Assembly: GCA_038147155.1 (NCBI GenBank)
Contig: JAYQTA010000002.1
Span: 1 to 64,000, forward strand
Direction: 5' to 3'
Length of the DNA stretch: 64,000 bases
From: Australimonas brisbanensis
GTDB taxonomy: Bacteria; Chloroflexota; Dehalococcoidia; Lucifugimonadales; Australimonadaceae
Shown here piece after piece: positions 1-8,924 of this stretch; positions within the stretch are counted from its first letter, which is position 1, and every line of letters starts with the position of its first letter. Position numbers and translations under genes: made by a program. The notes beneath the pieces are model-generated. The model saw nothing but the letters and a program-made list of their open reading frames with translations, searched no databases and was not told where the DNA came from.

Positions 1-150
1 AAGCGCGTGGCGGGGGGGGGGGGGGGGGGGGGGGGCGCCCGGGGGGGGGGGGGTGTGGGGGGGGGGGGGGGGGGGGGGGTTTGGTGGGGGTGGGGCACCC
101 GGGGGGGGCACCGGCGCCCCCCGGGCGGGGCGGGGGCGTCGGGTGTGCGG
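1..150. other. G-homopolymer low-complexity contig edge
   Basis: This stretch is almost entirely G, with runs of more than 15 G broken by a few C, T and A. No reading frame or signal can be supported in it. It is most easily explained as low-quality or artefactual sequence at a contig end, because ordinary balanced coding sequence begins right after it. A true G-rich repeat cannot be excluded without reads. Confidence 0.7.
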
Positions 151-174
151 TCATGATGGGCGAGACGCCCGGGA

Positions 175-375
175 CTAGCGGTTGTTCTGGGAGCGGTGCA
201 GGTGGCTGCCCTCGGACTCCCAGGAGGTGATCTGGATCGAGTTCTTGAACTCGCGGATCTCGCCGCACCTGCGGCACGTGCCGGTGCTGGTGGGGCCGTT
301 GGGGCTCTCGATCACCCAGTGGTGTCCGCACTGGGCCGCTGCGGCCGCCGCCTGCTCGATGCTCTCCGTGGTCAT
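175..375 (-). CDS. Small zinc-ribbon-like protein, function unknown
   Basis: A 66-residue protein with a possible metal site made of C16-x-H18 and a C34-x2-C37 knuckle, separated by a Pro/Asn/Gly-rich loop. This resembles a compact zinc ribbon. It lies 42 bases downstream of citrate synthase on the same strand, and a GGGAGGGAAGG stretch precedes its ATG, so it may be cotranscribed. I recognise no named family and assign no function. The N-terminus is a run of alanines and the C-terminus is polar, with no signal peptide or membrane segment. Confidence 0.65.
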   Translation of the reverse strand: MTTESIEQAAAAAAQCGHHWVIESPNGPTSTGTCRRCGEIREFKNSIQITSWESEGSHLHRSQNNR

Positions 376-417
376 CCGGGCCTTCCCTCCCTGGGTGCTC
401 TCGCGGGAACCGCTCGA

Positions 418-1551
418 CTAGCCGCGCTGGTCGATGGGCACGTACTTGAGGTCCATGGGACCGACGTAGTTGAGCTGCGGGCGGATCAGCATGTTGCGGT
501 CCTGCTGCTCCAGCACCTGCACCGCGTAACCCGGCACGCGGGCCACGGCGAAGATGGAGATGAACAGGTCCTCGGGGATGCCCAGCAGGTAGTAGACCGA
601 CCCAGCCCAGAAGTCCACGTTCACGCAGATGCCCCGCTCGGCGTAGGGGCGCATCAGCTGCTCCACCTTGGAGAGGATCTGGAACCACTTGGGGTCGCCC
701 TTCTTCTCCGCCAGCAGGCGCGAACCATCGCGCAGGTGACGGGCGCGCGGGTCCTCGGCGCGGTAGACCGCGTGGCCGAAGCCCATGATGCGCTCCTTGG
801 CCTCGCGCTTCTTGGCCAGGTAGGCCTCGGTGTTCTCCACCTCGCCGATCTCCAGCGCCATCTTCATCACGCCCTCGGCGGCGCCGCCGTGCAGCGGGCC
901 CTTGAGGGTGGAGATGCCGGTGACCACGCACCCGTGCAGGTCCGCCAGGGTGGAGGCAGTGACGCGGGCGGCGAAGGAGGAGGCGTTGGAGCCGTGGTCC
1001 AGGTGGACGATCAGGTCCTTGTCCATCAGGCGAGCGGTGTCTGCGTCGGGCTTCTCGCCGAGCAGCATGTAGAGGAAGTTACCGGCGTGACCCAGGGAGT
1101 TGTCCGGGGCGATGGGGTCCTTGCCGGAGCGGATGCGGTGGTGCGCCGCGACGATGGTGGGCACCTGGGCACTGATGCGGATGCCCTTGCGGAGCGTCGC
1201 CTCGTGGGACACGTCCGCCACCTCGGGGTCGAAGCCCGCCAGCGCCGAGACGGCGGTGCGCAGCACGTCCATGGGGTGGGCGTCCTTAATCTGGCGGATC
1301 ACCTCCACCACCGGCGCGGGGATCGCGCGAGCGGCCTTGAGGCTCTTGTCGAAGTCGGCCAGCTCCGCCTTGGTGGAGAGCTTGCCGTGCATCATCAGGT
1401 AGACCACCTCCTCGAAGGAGGCGTTCTCCGCCAGGTCATGGATGTCGTAGCCGCGGTAGATGAGCCGCCCGATGTCGCCGATGACGAAGGACGACTCGGT
1501 GTTCTCGAAGTAAACGTCACGCAGACCGCGCTTGAGCTCGACGTCCGCCAT
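418..1551 (-). CDS. gltA: Citrate synthase
   Basis: Condenses acetyl-CoA with oxaloacetate to citrate, the entry step of the TCA cycle. The 377-residue length fits the short bacterial citrate synthases. The catalytic residues are in place: H221 in GPLHGGA, H260 in GFGHAVYR and D312 in VNVDFW; H186 lies in DHGSNAS. The start is the ATG at 1551, which has GGAGGG seven bases upstream; the frame stays open to 1770, but the extra residues look non-coding. A promoter (TTGACA-N18-TACTAT) lies upstream and diverges from the korAB promoter. 2-Methylcitrate synthase is the main alternative, since the two families are hard to separate by eye. The pairing with 2-oxoglutarate oxidoreductase favours the TCA role. 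Confidence 0.93.
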   Translation of the reverse strand: MADVELKRGLRDVYFENTESSFVIGDIGRLIYRGYDIHDLAENASFEEVVYLMMHGKLSTKAELADFDKSLKAARAIPAPVVEVIRQIKDAHPMDVLRTAVSALAGFDPEVADVSHEATLRKGIRISAQVPTIVAAHHRIRSGKDPIAPDNSLGHAGNFLYMLLGEKPDADTARLMDKDLIVHLDHGSNASSFAARVTASTLADLHGCVVTGISTLKGPLHGGAAEGVMKMALEIGEVENTEAYLAKKREAKERIMGFGHAVYRAEDPRARHLRDGSRLLAEKKGDPKWFQILSKVEQLMRPYAERGICVNVDFWAGSVYYLLGIPEDLFISIFAVARVPGYAVQVLEQQDRNMLIRPQLNYVGPMDLKYVPIDQRG

Positions 1552-1768
1552 GCACTCCCTCCGTTCGTCGCACCGCGGGGGTATCGCTGGCGGTGCGTCC
1601 GTACTCCGGCTGCCCTCCGGCGGACCGGGGGCGGGTGCGCAAGCGGCGTCCTGGGCGAACGCGAACCCCTGGCCGCATGGCCGGGCCCGTTCCATCCTCC
1701 ACGAGGTACGCTCATGCACCGCGCCAGGTGCCTGCGGCAGGCGTGCCTGCACGCAGGAGAGCCGTGAC

Positions 1769-1798
1769 ATAGTACATCGACCCCAGAATGGGTGTCAA
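1769..1798 (-). promoter_or_regulatory. Promoter of citrate synthase gene
   Basis: Read on the minus strand, TTGACA (1793-1798) and TACTAT (1769-1774) are separated by 18 bases. The extended -35 TTTTGACACCC mirrors that of the divergent korAB promoter. Confidence 0.7.
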
Positions 1799-1858
1799 AA
1801 GCGCGCTGGCACGGGCTCAAAGGGGAGCGGCGACCCGTGAAATCGGCCACTCCAGGCT

Positions 1859-1888
1859 TTGACACCCCCCGAAGGGGACGCGTATCCT
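1859..1888 (+). promoter_or_regulatory. Promoter of korAB
   Basis: TTGACA (1859-1864) and TATCCT (1883-1888) are separated by 18 bases, about 77 bases before the korA start codon. The -35 box starts about 60 bases from the oppositely oriented -35 of the citrate synthase promoter. Confidence 0.7.
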
Positions 1889-1964
1889 AGCCGGGCTGCA
1901 GACGCCCGCCCGGGAACGCCCGCGCGGGTCGCACATCCGGGGCCCAGCGGGAGGATTACTGGCG

Positions 1965-3692
1965 ATGGCCAGACAGAGCGAGATCGTCGTCCGATTCGCA
2001 GGGGAAGGAGGTCAGGGCGTCGTAACCGCTGCAGAGATGCTGGCCCGTGCGGCCACCGGCGTGGGCTACCACGCGCTGACCTTCGCGACGTTCCCCTCTC
2101 AGATCCTCGGCGGCCCCACCTGGACACAGGCCCGCGTGGGCCGTGAGCTCGTTCAGAGCCCAGGCGATGCCGTGGACATCCTGGTGGCCTTCAACGACTA
2201 CGCCTACCAGGAGCACCGGCCCGAGGTCCGCCCCGGTGGCGTGATCCTCATCGACCCGGCGGTGCACCCCGACCCGTCCGACAAGGACCACCGGTGCATC
2301 ACCGTCCCCTTCGACGAGCTGGCGAAGCAGACGGGTGAGTCCCGCGCCGCCAACATGGTGGTGATGGGCGGCCTGTCCAAGCTCATCAACATGCCGCTCG
2401 CCTACTTCAAGGACTTCGTCTCCAACCGCTTCACTGGGCGCGATGCCATCATCGCCGCCAACCACCAGGCCCTGGATCTGGGGCTGGCGCATTTGGCCGA
2501 GGAGCCTTCCATCGCCGACCTGGGCACGCCCAACAAGCCGGCCTATCCCCAACTGTTCATCAAGGGGAACGAGGCGGTGGCGGTGGGCGCGATGCACGCC
2601 GGTATCGAGGTGTACATCGGCTACCCCATCTCGCCGGCCACGCCCATCCTGGTCTACATGGAGCGCAACCTCACCGGCGAGGGCAAGGCTGCCTACCAGT
2701 GCTCGTCGGAGATCGAGGCGGTCACCTCCATCCTGGGGGCGGGCTTCGCGGGCAAGAAGACCATGACCGCCACCTCCGGCCCCGGCTTCACCCTCATGGG
2801 CGAGGGCATCGGCCTGGGGTGGATGGCGGAGATCCCCTGCGTCATCGTGGACGTGCAGCGTGGCGGGCCCGCCACGGGCTTGCCCACCAAGACGGAGCAG
2901 TCGGACCTGCTGACGGCCATCTCGCCCGCTCACGGCGATGCGAGCATGCCCGTCATCGCCCCCGGTACGGTGGAGGAGTGCTTCTACGCCGCCGTCGCCG
3001 CCTTCAACTGGGCCGAGCGCTACCAAGGCCCGGTGATCCTGCTCTCCGAGCACTCCCTGGCCGAGCGGGCACAGAACGTGCGACGCCCGGAACTGGGCAC
3101 CGTCCCCGTTGAGAGCCGCGAGGTGTACACGGGCCCCGAGGGCTACCTGCGCTACGACGCGTGGGAGCGCTCGCCCATGCCGGTGCCGGGCGGGCCCGGC
3201 GCGTACGTGGCCAACGGCTCGGAGCACGACTCCTACGGTGACACCACCCACCTGCCCGGTCGTCACATCCAGATGACCGAGCGGCGCTTCTCCAAGCTCA
3301 AGTTGCTGGAGAAGGAGCCCTACGAGGCGGAGAACACCAAGGCCAAGGTGGCCGTGATGACCTGGGGCGGCTCCAAGGGCTCCACCCGCGAGGCGTACGA
3401 CGCCCTGCGTGAGGAGAAGGCGGACCTGGCCTGGTACTACACCATGTTCGTGAACCCGCTGAACCCCGAGCTGCTGGACGAACTGCGGGCCAAGGATCTG
3501 GTCATCGTCCCTGAACTCAACTTCCAGGGGCAGTTCGCCTCCGTGCTGCGCTCCAAGGGCGTCAACGCGGTGGCGCTGACCCAGTACACTGGCCTGCCCT
3601 TCAAGTCGATCGAGCTGGCCAAGCGCATCAAGGACGCCGCATCTGGCGGCACGGCCAAGGCCAAGAGCACCTCCAAGGCGGTGAAGGCGTGA
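1965..3692 (+). CDS. korA: 2-oxoacid:ferredoxin oxidoreductase, fused gamma-alpha subunit
   Basis: With KorB, oxidatively decarboxylates a 2-oxoacid (probably 2-oxoglutarate) to the acyl-CoA and reduces ferredoxin. Residues 1 to about 190 form the gamma domain, with GEGGQGVV near the N-terminus. The alpha domain follows and carries YPISPAT at residues 220-226, matching the family's YPITPS-type motif. The 575-residue gamma-alpha fusion is usual for bacterial KorA. The ATG at 1965 has GGGAGGA upstream. The gene overlaps korB by four bases. A substrate other than 2-oxoglutarate, such as pyruvate or a branched-chain oxoacid, cannot be excluded; the divergent citrate synthase gene supports the TCA assignment. 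Confidence 0.9.
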   Translation: MARQSEIVVRFAGEGGQGVVTAAEMLARAATGVGYHALTFATFPSQILGGPTWTQARVGRELVQSPGDAVDILVAFNDYAYQEHRPEVRPGGVILIDPAVHPDPSDKDHRCITVPFDELAKQTGESRAANMVVMGGLSKLINMPLAYFKDFVSNRFTGRDAIIAANHQALDLGLAHLAEEPSIADLGTPNKPAYPQLFIKGNEAVAVGAMHAGIEVYIGYPISPATPILVYMERNLTGEGKAAYQCSSEIEAVTSILGAGFAGKKTMTATSGPGFTLMGEGIGLGWMAEIPCVIVDVQRGGPATGLPTKTEQSDLLTAISPAHGDASMPVIAPGTVEECFYAAVAAFNWAERYQGPVILLSEHSLAERAQNVRRPELGTVPVESREVYTGPEGYLRYDAWERSPMPVPGGPGAYVANGSEHDSYGDTTHLPGRHIQMTERRFSKLKLLEKEPYEAENTKAKVAVMTWGGSKGSTREAYDALREEKADLAWYYTMFVNPLNPELLDELRAKDLVIVPELNFQGQFASVLRSKGVNAVALTQYTGLPFKSIELAKRIKDAASGGTAKAKSTSKAVKA

Positions 3693-4555
3693 GCGCGAAG
3701 AACCCCGAGTACGATTTCAATTGGTGTCCCGGCTGCGGCGATTTCGGAGTGCGCCGGGCCCTGGAATTCGCTCTGCGTGACTACTCCGCCAAGCACGAGA
3801 CGCCCATGGCCGCCAACGCGGTGATCGCGGGCATCGGCTGCTCCGGCAACCTGGTGCACCTGCTAGAGGGCGAGCAGCCCTTCGGCTTCCACGGCATCCA
3901 CGGGCGCGCGCTCCCCATCGCCTTCGGCGCCAAGATCGCCCGCCCCGACCTGAACGTGGTGACGGTCACCGGCGATGGCGACTTCCTCTCCATCGGCATG
4001 GAGCACATCGCCCCCCAGGCCGCCCGCAACATCAACCTCACCGCCGTGGTGATGGACAATGGCGTCTACGGCCTGACCAAGGGCCAAGCCTCGCCCACCA
4101 CAGCCATGGACGTGGTGACCTCCTCCACCCCCTTCGGCAAGTTGGAGATGCCGGTTCGCCCCCTGGACCTGTACCTGAGCCTGGGCGTCACCTACATCGC
4201 CTCGGGCTACTCCTCCAAGCCGCGCGATCTGGCCCGGCTGATGCTGGCGGGCATGGAGCACGAGGGCTTCTCAATCGTGCACGTGGCCTCCCCCTGCACC
4301 TCCTACAACGACACCTACGAGTTTCTCAAGGGCAACAAGGCCCAGGGCATCGAGCCCGGCGGCTGGGTGATCCCCGAGGACCACGACGCCTCCTCCGTGG
4401 ACGCGGCGCGCGCGCTTCTGGCCAATGGTGGCGTTCCCCTGGGCGTGGTGTACGAGAACACCTCCCGCCCCTCGTTGGACTCGCGCCTGGCGGACATCCG
4501 CGAGCGCAACTCCCCCAAGAGCGTGGACAGCCTCATGTCGGTCTACGCCATCTAG
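3689..4555 (+). CDS. korB: 2-oxoacid:ferredoxin oxidoreductase, beta subunit (TPP-binding)
   Basis: Thiamine-pyrophosphate subunit of the KorAB complex. The 288-residue length is typical of KorB. It has the N-terminal WCPGCG (C13, C16), a GDGD at residues 95-98 that begins the TPP/Mg motif, and the downstream DNGVYGLTKGQ typical of the beta subunit. The start is a GTG at 3689 that overlaps the korA stop (GTGA), so the two are translationally coupled. There is no 4Fe-4S ferredoxin domain, so electrons must leave through a cluster in this subunit or to a separate ferredoxin, as in other two-subunit enzymes. Confidence 0.92.
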   Translation: MSAKNPEYDFNWCPGCGDFGVRRALEFALRDYSAKHETPMAANAVIAGIGCSGNLVHLLEGEQPFGFHGIHGRALPIAFGAKIARPDLNVVTVTGDGDFLSIGMEHIAPQAARNINLTAVVMDNGVYGLTKGQASPTTAMDVVTSSTPFGKLEMPVRPLDLYLSLGVTYIASGYSSKPRDLARLMLAGMEHEGFSIVHVASPCTSYNDTYEFLKGNKAQGIEPGGWVIPEDHDASSVDAARALLANGGVPLGVVYENTSRPSLDSRLADIRERNSPKSVDSLMSVYAI

Positions 4556-4629
4556 GCGGCTCATCCCACCAACGAACAGAGGGCCCCGCGCGCGGCGCCG
4601 GCGCCCTTCTGGTTGAACGGGAACGGTGT

Positions 4630-5154
4630 TCAGCTCTCCTGGCGCTGCGCCAGGTACGGGCCCAGCGCCTCACGTAGGGCCACACGCCCTCGGTGCAGGC
4701 GCGCCTTGAAGGCCGCAACGCTCACTCCCACCACGTCGGCGGCCTCCTCCGTGGACAGCTGCTCCACATCGCGCAGCACCACGGCGGTGCGCAGGTCGTC
4801 GGGCAGGAGGGCCAGTGCCGCCTCCAACCGCTCGCCCAGCTCGGCGTTGATGGCGTGGGCCTCGGGGCCGGGGCCACGGTCCACCACCACCACGTCCTCG
4901 ATATCCGCGGCCTGGGTCTGCTGGGGCTTCCGCTCCTTGCGCACCTTCTGGAGCGCGGCATTGACCACGATGCGGTACAGCCAGGTGGTCACCTGGGCAT
5001 CGCCCCGGAAACGCTCCCGGAAGCGGTAGGCGGAAAGAAACGCGTCCTGCACCGCGTCCTCCGCGTCAGCGGCGTTGTTCAGCAGCCGGTACGCGATGTT
5101 GTACGCGTAGTCGGTGTAGCGTTCGACGATGGCGCTGAACTCGGCGTCGTCCAC
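4630..5154 (-). CDS. ECF-type RNA polymerase sigma factor
   Basis: A 174-residue sigma-70 family protein with only regions 2 and 4. Region 2 holds the AEDAVQDAFLSAYRF helix and the TTWLYRIVVNAALQ core-binding/-10 recognition part. Region 4 ends in a helix-turn-helix containing STEEAADVVGVSVAAFKARL. The GTG at 5154 fits the family N-terminus; the frame is open further upstream but carries no better start, and the ribosome-binding site is weak. The gene converges with korB and diverges from the zinc-finger anti-sigma candidate at 5332. Its target promoters are unknown. Confidence 0.88.
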   Translation of the reverse strand: MDDAEFSAIVERYTDYAYNIAYRLLNNAADAEDAVQDAFLSAYRFRERFRGDAQVTTWLYRIVVNAALQKVRKERKPQQTQAADIEDVVVVDRGPGPEAHAINAELGERLEAALALLPDDLRTAVVLRDVEQLSTEEAADVVGVSVAAFKARLHRGRVALREALGPYLAQRQES

Positions 5155-5264
5155 AGGTACTCGCGGGCCGGCGGCTGCACCGGCGCAGGGGACTGCCGCA
5201 TCGAAGGAGACGTGCGGGGAAGTCGAGTGTAGCCCATGCCCCGCACAGGGGCCAGACGAGCCGG

Positions 5265-5294
5265 TTGCACGGGGCCGGAAAGCCTGCCTAGAAT
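5265..5294 (+). promoter_or_regulatory. Promoter of the zinc-finger anti-sigma gene
   Basis: TTGCAC (5265-5270) and TAGAAT (5289-5294) with an 18-base spacer precede the start codon at 5332. It looks like a housekeeping-type promoter rather than an ECF promoter with an AAC motif. Confidence 0.5.
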
Positions 5295-5331
5295 GGCCGC
5301 GCCTCGCTGATGGGGCGCACGGAGGCAAGCG

Positions 5332-5619
5332 ATGGGGATCTTGAACTGGTTCCGGCGTCGCGCCAGCGGCGCGCAGGACGACTGTACGGACTGTCACGGC
5401 GTGCAGGAGCATTGCTCCGAGTACGTGGACGGAGAGCTCTCCCCCACCCTCGCCGGTCAGTTCCGCGGCCACATGGACACCTGCCCCGACTGCAACGGCT
5501 TCGTCGCCACCTTCCGCGCCACCGTCCTCACCCTGCGGGACCTGCCCCGGCGCTCCCCCTCCTCATCGCTCCGTGAACGGCTCGGCGCCGCCATCGCCAA
5601 CGAGCGCCGCGCGCGCTAG
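5332..5619 (+). CDS. Zinc-finger (zf-HC2) anti-sigma factor candidate
   Basis: A 95-residue soluble protein with the zinc anti-sigma fold signature: C28 (next to H27), H47, C51 and C54, the last three forming HxxxCxxC. Proteins of this kind clamp an ECF sigma factor and release it on a redox or stress signal. No membrane segment follows, so it would act in the cytoplasm. Unusually, it is transcribed away from the sigma gene, 177 bases apart, rather than lying downstream of it in one operon. The pairing is inferred from adjacency only. Confidence 0.8.
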   Translation: MGILNWFRRRASGAQDDCTDCHGVQEHCSEYVDGELSPTLAGQFRGHMDTCPDCNGFVATFRATVLTLRDLPRRSPSSSLRERLGAAIANERRAR

Positions 5620-5799
5620 CCCCGCTCGCTGCGCTCGCTCATTCAGGGGACTCCCCTGCGCGCCTGCGGCGCTACCCCGTCTCCGCTCGCTCGGCGCTCG
5701 CTCATGGCAGCAGGCCCAAAGCCTGCTCGCATACAACGCTGACTAGCCGCGATGGCCCGGGCTAGAGGGGTGCAGAGGGAGCCGGGGGCAGCGGGGCCG
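5620..5799. repeat. Dispersed palindromic repeat, copy A, in a gene-free gap
   Basis: The 180-base gap holds several repeat modules: CTCGCTGCGCTCGCTC (5625-5640), AGGGGACTCCCCTGCGC (5645-5661, itself containing a palindrome) and a 48-base core (5671-5718). The last two recur almost unchanged at 21883-21958, 16 kb away. Related modules lie at 6421, 52.8-53.2 kb and 60.2 kb. No gene is supported here. Confidence 0.8.
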
Positions 5800-6405
<606 letters not shown>

Positions 6406-6415
6406 GGCTCTCTCT

Positions 6416-6465
6416 CCCGTTCGCTGCGCTCGCTCGTTCAAGGGGGACACCCCTGAGCCCCAGTG
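6416..6465. repeat. Dispersed repeat, copy B
   Basis: CGCTGCGCTCGCTCGTTCAA followed by GGGGGACACCCCTGAG, in the gap between the molybdoenzyme start and ccmA. It shares the CTCGCTGCGCTCGCTC module with copy A (5625), and with the 60.2-kb copy the run through CGTT. Confidence 0.7.
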
Positions 6466-6511
6466 TGCCAGGAGCGGACGGCGGGCGCATCCCCTATCAT
6501 GGCCCAGCGCC

Positions 6512-7249
6512 ATGAGCATCACGCCCGCATCTGCATCCGCCCTGCCCACCGAGGCGCTGGCCCTGGAGGGCGTGCGCAAGCGCTACGGGACCACTGCGGC
6601 CCTGGCGGGGGTGGACCTGCGCCTGGGCTGGGGCCAGGTGCTGGGGCTGTTCGGCCACAACGGCGCGGGCAAGTCCACCCTGCTGCGGGTGCTGACCACC
6701 CTGGCCCGACCCGACGCGGGCTCGGTGCGCGTGGCGGGGCTCGACCCGGTGCGCCAGGCCGCCGCTGTCCGAGCGGCCATCGGCTACGTGGGCCACGCCC
6801 CGCTGCTGTACGACGACCTCACGCCGGCTGAGAACCTGGCCTTCGCGGCCTCCCTCTACCGGGTGGCCGACGCCCAGGCGCGCATCGGCGCGCTGCTGGA
6901 GGAGGTGGGCGCGAGCGCCTACGCCCACCGGCGGGTGCGCACCCTCTCCAACGGCATGGCCAAGCGCGTGGCGCTGGCGCGCGCGCTGCTGCACCGCCCG
7001 GCGCTGCTGCTGCTGGACGAGCCGGAGACGGGGCTGGACGCCGACGGGCTGCGGCTGCTGGAGCGGCTGATCGGGGCCGTGGCGCAGGCGGGGGGGACGG
7101 TGGTGCTCTCCACCCACGACCTGGAGCGTGGCCTGCGCGTGGCTGACCAGGCGCTGGTGCTGCGCCGCGGCGCCGTGGCGCTGGCCGCCCCCACGGGCGC
7201 ACTGGACGTGGCCTCGCTGGAGGCAGCGGTCAGCGGAGAGGCGGGCTGA
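6512..7249 (+). CDS. ccmA: Heme exporter ABC ATPase CcmA
   Basis: ATP-binding subunit of the CcmABCD complex, which loads and releases heme-bound CcmE during cytochrome c maturation. In 245 residues it has Walker A GHNGAGKST (48-56), the signature LSNGMAKRVALARAL, Walker B LLLLDEPETGLD and the switch histidine in LSTHDLE. The ATG at 6512 begins MSITPASA, and the upstream frame is non-coding. The stop overlaps the ccmB start by one base (TGATG). Position directly before ccmB, ccmC and a ccmD-like gene makes the assignment firm. Confidence 0.93.
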   Translation: MSITPASASALPTEALALEGVRKRYGTTAALAGVDLRLGWGQVLGLFGHNGAGKSTLLRVLTTLARPDAGSVRVAGLDPVRQAAAVRAAIGYVGHAPLLYDDLTPAENLAFAASLYRVADAQARIGALLEEVGASAYAHRRVRTLSNGMAKRVALARALLHRPALLLLDEPETGLDADGLRLLERLIGAVAQAGGTVVLSTHDLERGLRVADQALVLRRGAVALAAPTGALDVASLEAAVSGEAG

Positions 7250-7923
7250 TGCGCCAGAGCCTGCGCGCCGCCTGGGCCATCTACCGCAAGGACCTGCGGG
7301 TGGAGCTGCGCACCCGTGAGACGGTGGGCTCCGTGCTGGTGTTCGCCGTGGTGACGGCGTTCATCTTCAACTTCGCCTTCGACCCCTCCCCCCAGGTGCT
7401 GGGGCTGGTGGCCCCGGGCATCGTTTGGGTGGCCTACGTGTTCACGGGCATGCTGGGGCTCAACCGCACCTTCCAGTTGGAGCGTGACCGGAGCACCCTG
7501 GAACTGCTGCTGCTGGCGCCAGCGGGGCGCGAGGCCATCTACTGGGGCAAACTGGGAGGGGCGCTCACGGTGATGCTGGTGGTGGAGGCGCTGATGGCGC
7601 CGGTATTCCTGTTCCTCTACGACCTCTCGCTCTTCAGCCCGCTACTGGCGGCCACGGCGGTGCTGGCCACGGTGGGGTTCGGGGCCGTGGGCACGCTCTT
7701 CGCCGCCATCGCGGTGCACACCCGCTCGCGCGAGGTGCTGCTGCCAGTGCTGTTCCTGCCGCTGGCCATGCCGGTGATTGTGGGCGCGGTGGGCGCCACC
7801 ACCGCCCTGCTGGCGGGCGGGGGGCTGGCCCAGGTGAACCCGTGGTTCCAGCTCATGGCGGCCTTCGATATCGCCACCCTTGTGGTATCCTCCTGGGCGT
7901 TTGAGCACGTGCTGGAGGAGTGA
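7249..7923 (+). CDS. ccmB: Heme exporter membrane subunit CcmB
   Basis: A 224-residue integral membrane protein with about six hydrophobic segments, the permease partner of CcmA. It begins with the RAAWAIYRKDLRVELRTRE segment typical of CcmB and carries the FQLERDRSTLELLLLAP loop thought to contact CcmA. Its ATG overlaps the ccmA stop, and its own stop overlaps the ccmC GTG start (GTGA), so ccmABC are translationally coupled. Confidence 0.92.
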   Translation: MRQSLRAAWAIYRKDLRVELRTRETVGSVLVFAVVTAFIFNFAFDPSPQVLGLVAPGIVWVAYVFTGMLGLNRTFQLERDRSTLELLLLAPAGREAIYWGKLGGALTVMLVVEALMAPVFLFLYDLSLFSPLLAATAVLATVGFGAVGTLFAAIAVHTRSREVLLPVLFLPLAMPVIVGAVGATTALLAGGGLAQVNPWFQLMAAFDIATLVVSSWAFEHVLEE

Positions 7924-8603
7924 GGTTGCGCACCGCGCGCATCGCCCTGATGCCCCTGGCGGCCGCGATGGTGGCCGTTGACCTGGTGCTCATCTTCGCC
8001 TGGGTGCCCACCGAGCAGGTCATGGGCATCGTCCAGCGCATATTCTACTTCCACGTCCCCCTGGCTATCACCGGCTTCGTCGCCTTCTTCCTGGTGGCGG
8101 GGGCCTCGGCCGTCTACCTCATCAAGAAGGACCCCAAGTGGGACCGGCTCGCCTTCAGCGCGGGTGAGGTGGGCGTGGTCATCATGACTCTCGCCATCAT
8201 CACCGGCGCGCTGTGGGCCAAGCCCGTGTGGGGCGTGTGGTGGGTGTGGGACGCCCAGCTCACCACCACCTTCATCCTGTGGGTCATCTACGTGGGCTAC
8301 CTGATGGTGCGCGCCTACGCCCCCACCAACGAGCGCGGGCGGCGCTGGGCCGCGGTGGTGGGCATCGTGGGTGTGGTGGACATCCCGCTGATCTACGTGG
8401 CCGCCGAGCTATGGCGCACACTACACCCGGACAAGGTCGTCGGCCCCGCCGCCGATGAGGGTTCGCTGGAATCAGCCATGGCCCTCACGCTGCTCTTCTC
8501 CATGATCACCTTCCTGGTGCTCTTCGCCTGGCTGCTCACCGAACGTCTCGCCCTGCGGCGCGCCGAGGAGGCCCTGGCGGCCCTGCGCGCCGGGGAGCGC
8601 TAG
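7920..8603 (+). CDS. ccmC: Heme-handling membrane protein CcmC
   Basis: A 227-residue, six-helix member of the heme-handling protein family. It carries the tryptophan-rich loop WGVWWVWDAQLT, the site that presents heme to CcmE, and histidines in the flanking helices (HVPLAI, and WRTLHPDKV near the second external loop). It starts at a GTG overlapping the ccmB stop. CcmC inserts heme into apo-CcmE in the membrane. Confidence 0.92.
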   Translation: MRLRTARIALMPLAAAMVAVDLVLIFAWVPTEQVMGIVQRIFYFHVPLAITGFVAFFLVAGASAVYLIKKDPKWDRLAFSAGEVGVVIMTLAIITGALWAKPVWGVWWVWDAQLTTTFILWVIYVGYLMVRAYAPTNERGRRWAAVVGIVGVVDIPLIYVAAELWRTLHPDKVVGPAADEGSLESAMALTLLFSMITFLVLFAWLLTERLALRRAEEALAALRAGER

Positions 8604-8611
8604 GAGCCGAT

Positions 8612-8845
8612 ATGCCCGCACTCGCCCTCATCGCGGTCCTCATCACGGCCGTGGCGGCCATCGCGGCGGCCCCTGCCGCTCCTGCGGCCCAGGAAGCCGC
8701 CGGTGAGTCCAACCTGGGTTACCTGTTGGCCGGGTTCCTGGCCGTGTGGGCGGGGCTGTTCGCCTACGCCTTCTACATGGGCCGCAGGGGGCGCGAGCTG
8801 GAGCGCGAGGTTGATGAGCTGCGCCGGGGCGGCCCCACGGCCTAG
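8612..8845 (+). CDS. ccmD: CcmD-like small membrane protein
   Basis: A 77-residue protein. The first 27 residues are hydrophobic and Ala-rich and may act as a signal or first helix. A transmembrane helix (LGYLLAGFLAVWAGLFAYAFY) follows, then a charged tail (RRGRELEREVDELRR). The layout of one helix followed by a basic/coiled tail, and the place just after ccmC, match CcmD, which stabilises the CcmABC-CcmE complex. Sequence conservation in this family is low, so position carries most of the weight. Confidence 0.7.
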   Translation: MPALALIAVLITAVAAIAAAPAAPAAQEAAGESNLGYLLAGFLAVWAGLFAYAFYMGRRGRELEREVDELRRGGPTA

Positions 8846-8924
8846 CGCCGCGCCTGGGTTGCCCGCACCTGCGGGGGCGGATAGTCTTGCCCCCGTCCTC
8901 ACCGCCATGACCGGAGGCTGCCTG

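Noticed and set aside
196..1767. A long plus-strand frame opposite citrate synthase
   Set aside because: It is the antisense of a highly conserved gene and its protein is Val/His/Arg-rich with no family motif; high GC makes such shadow frames common.
5620..5799. Repeat copy A as a CRISPR array
   Set aside because: Modules are palindromic, unequally spaced and not regularly repeated within the locus; no cas genes are near.
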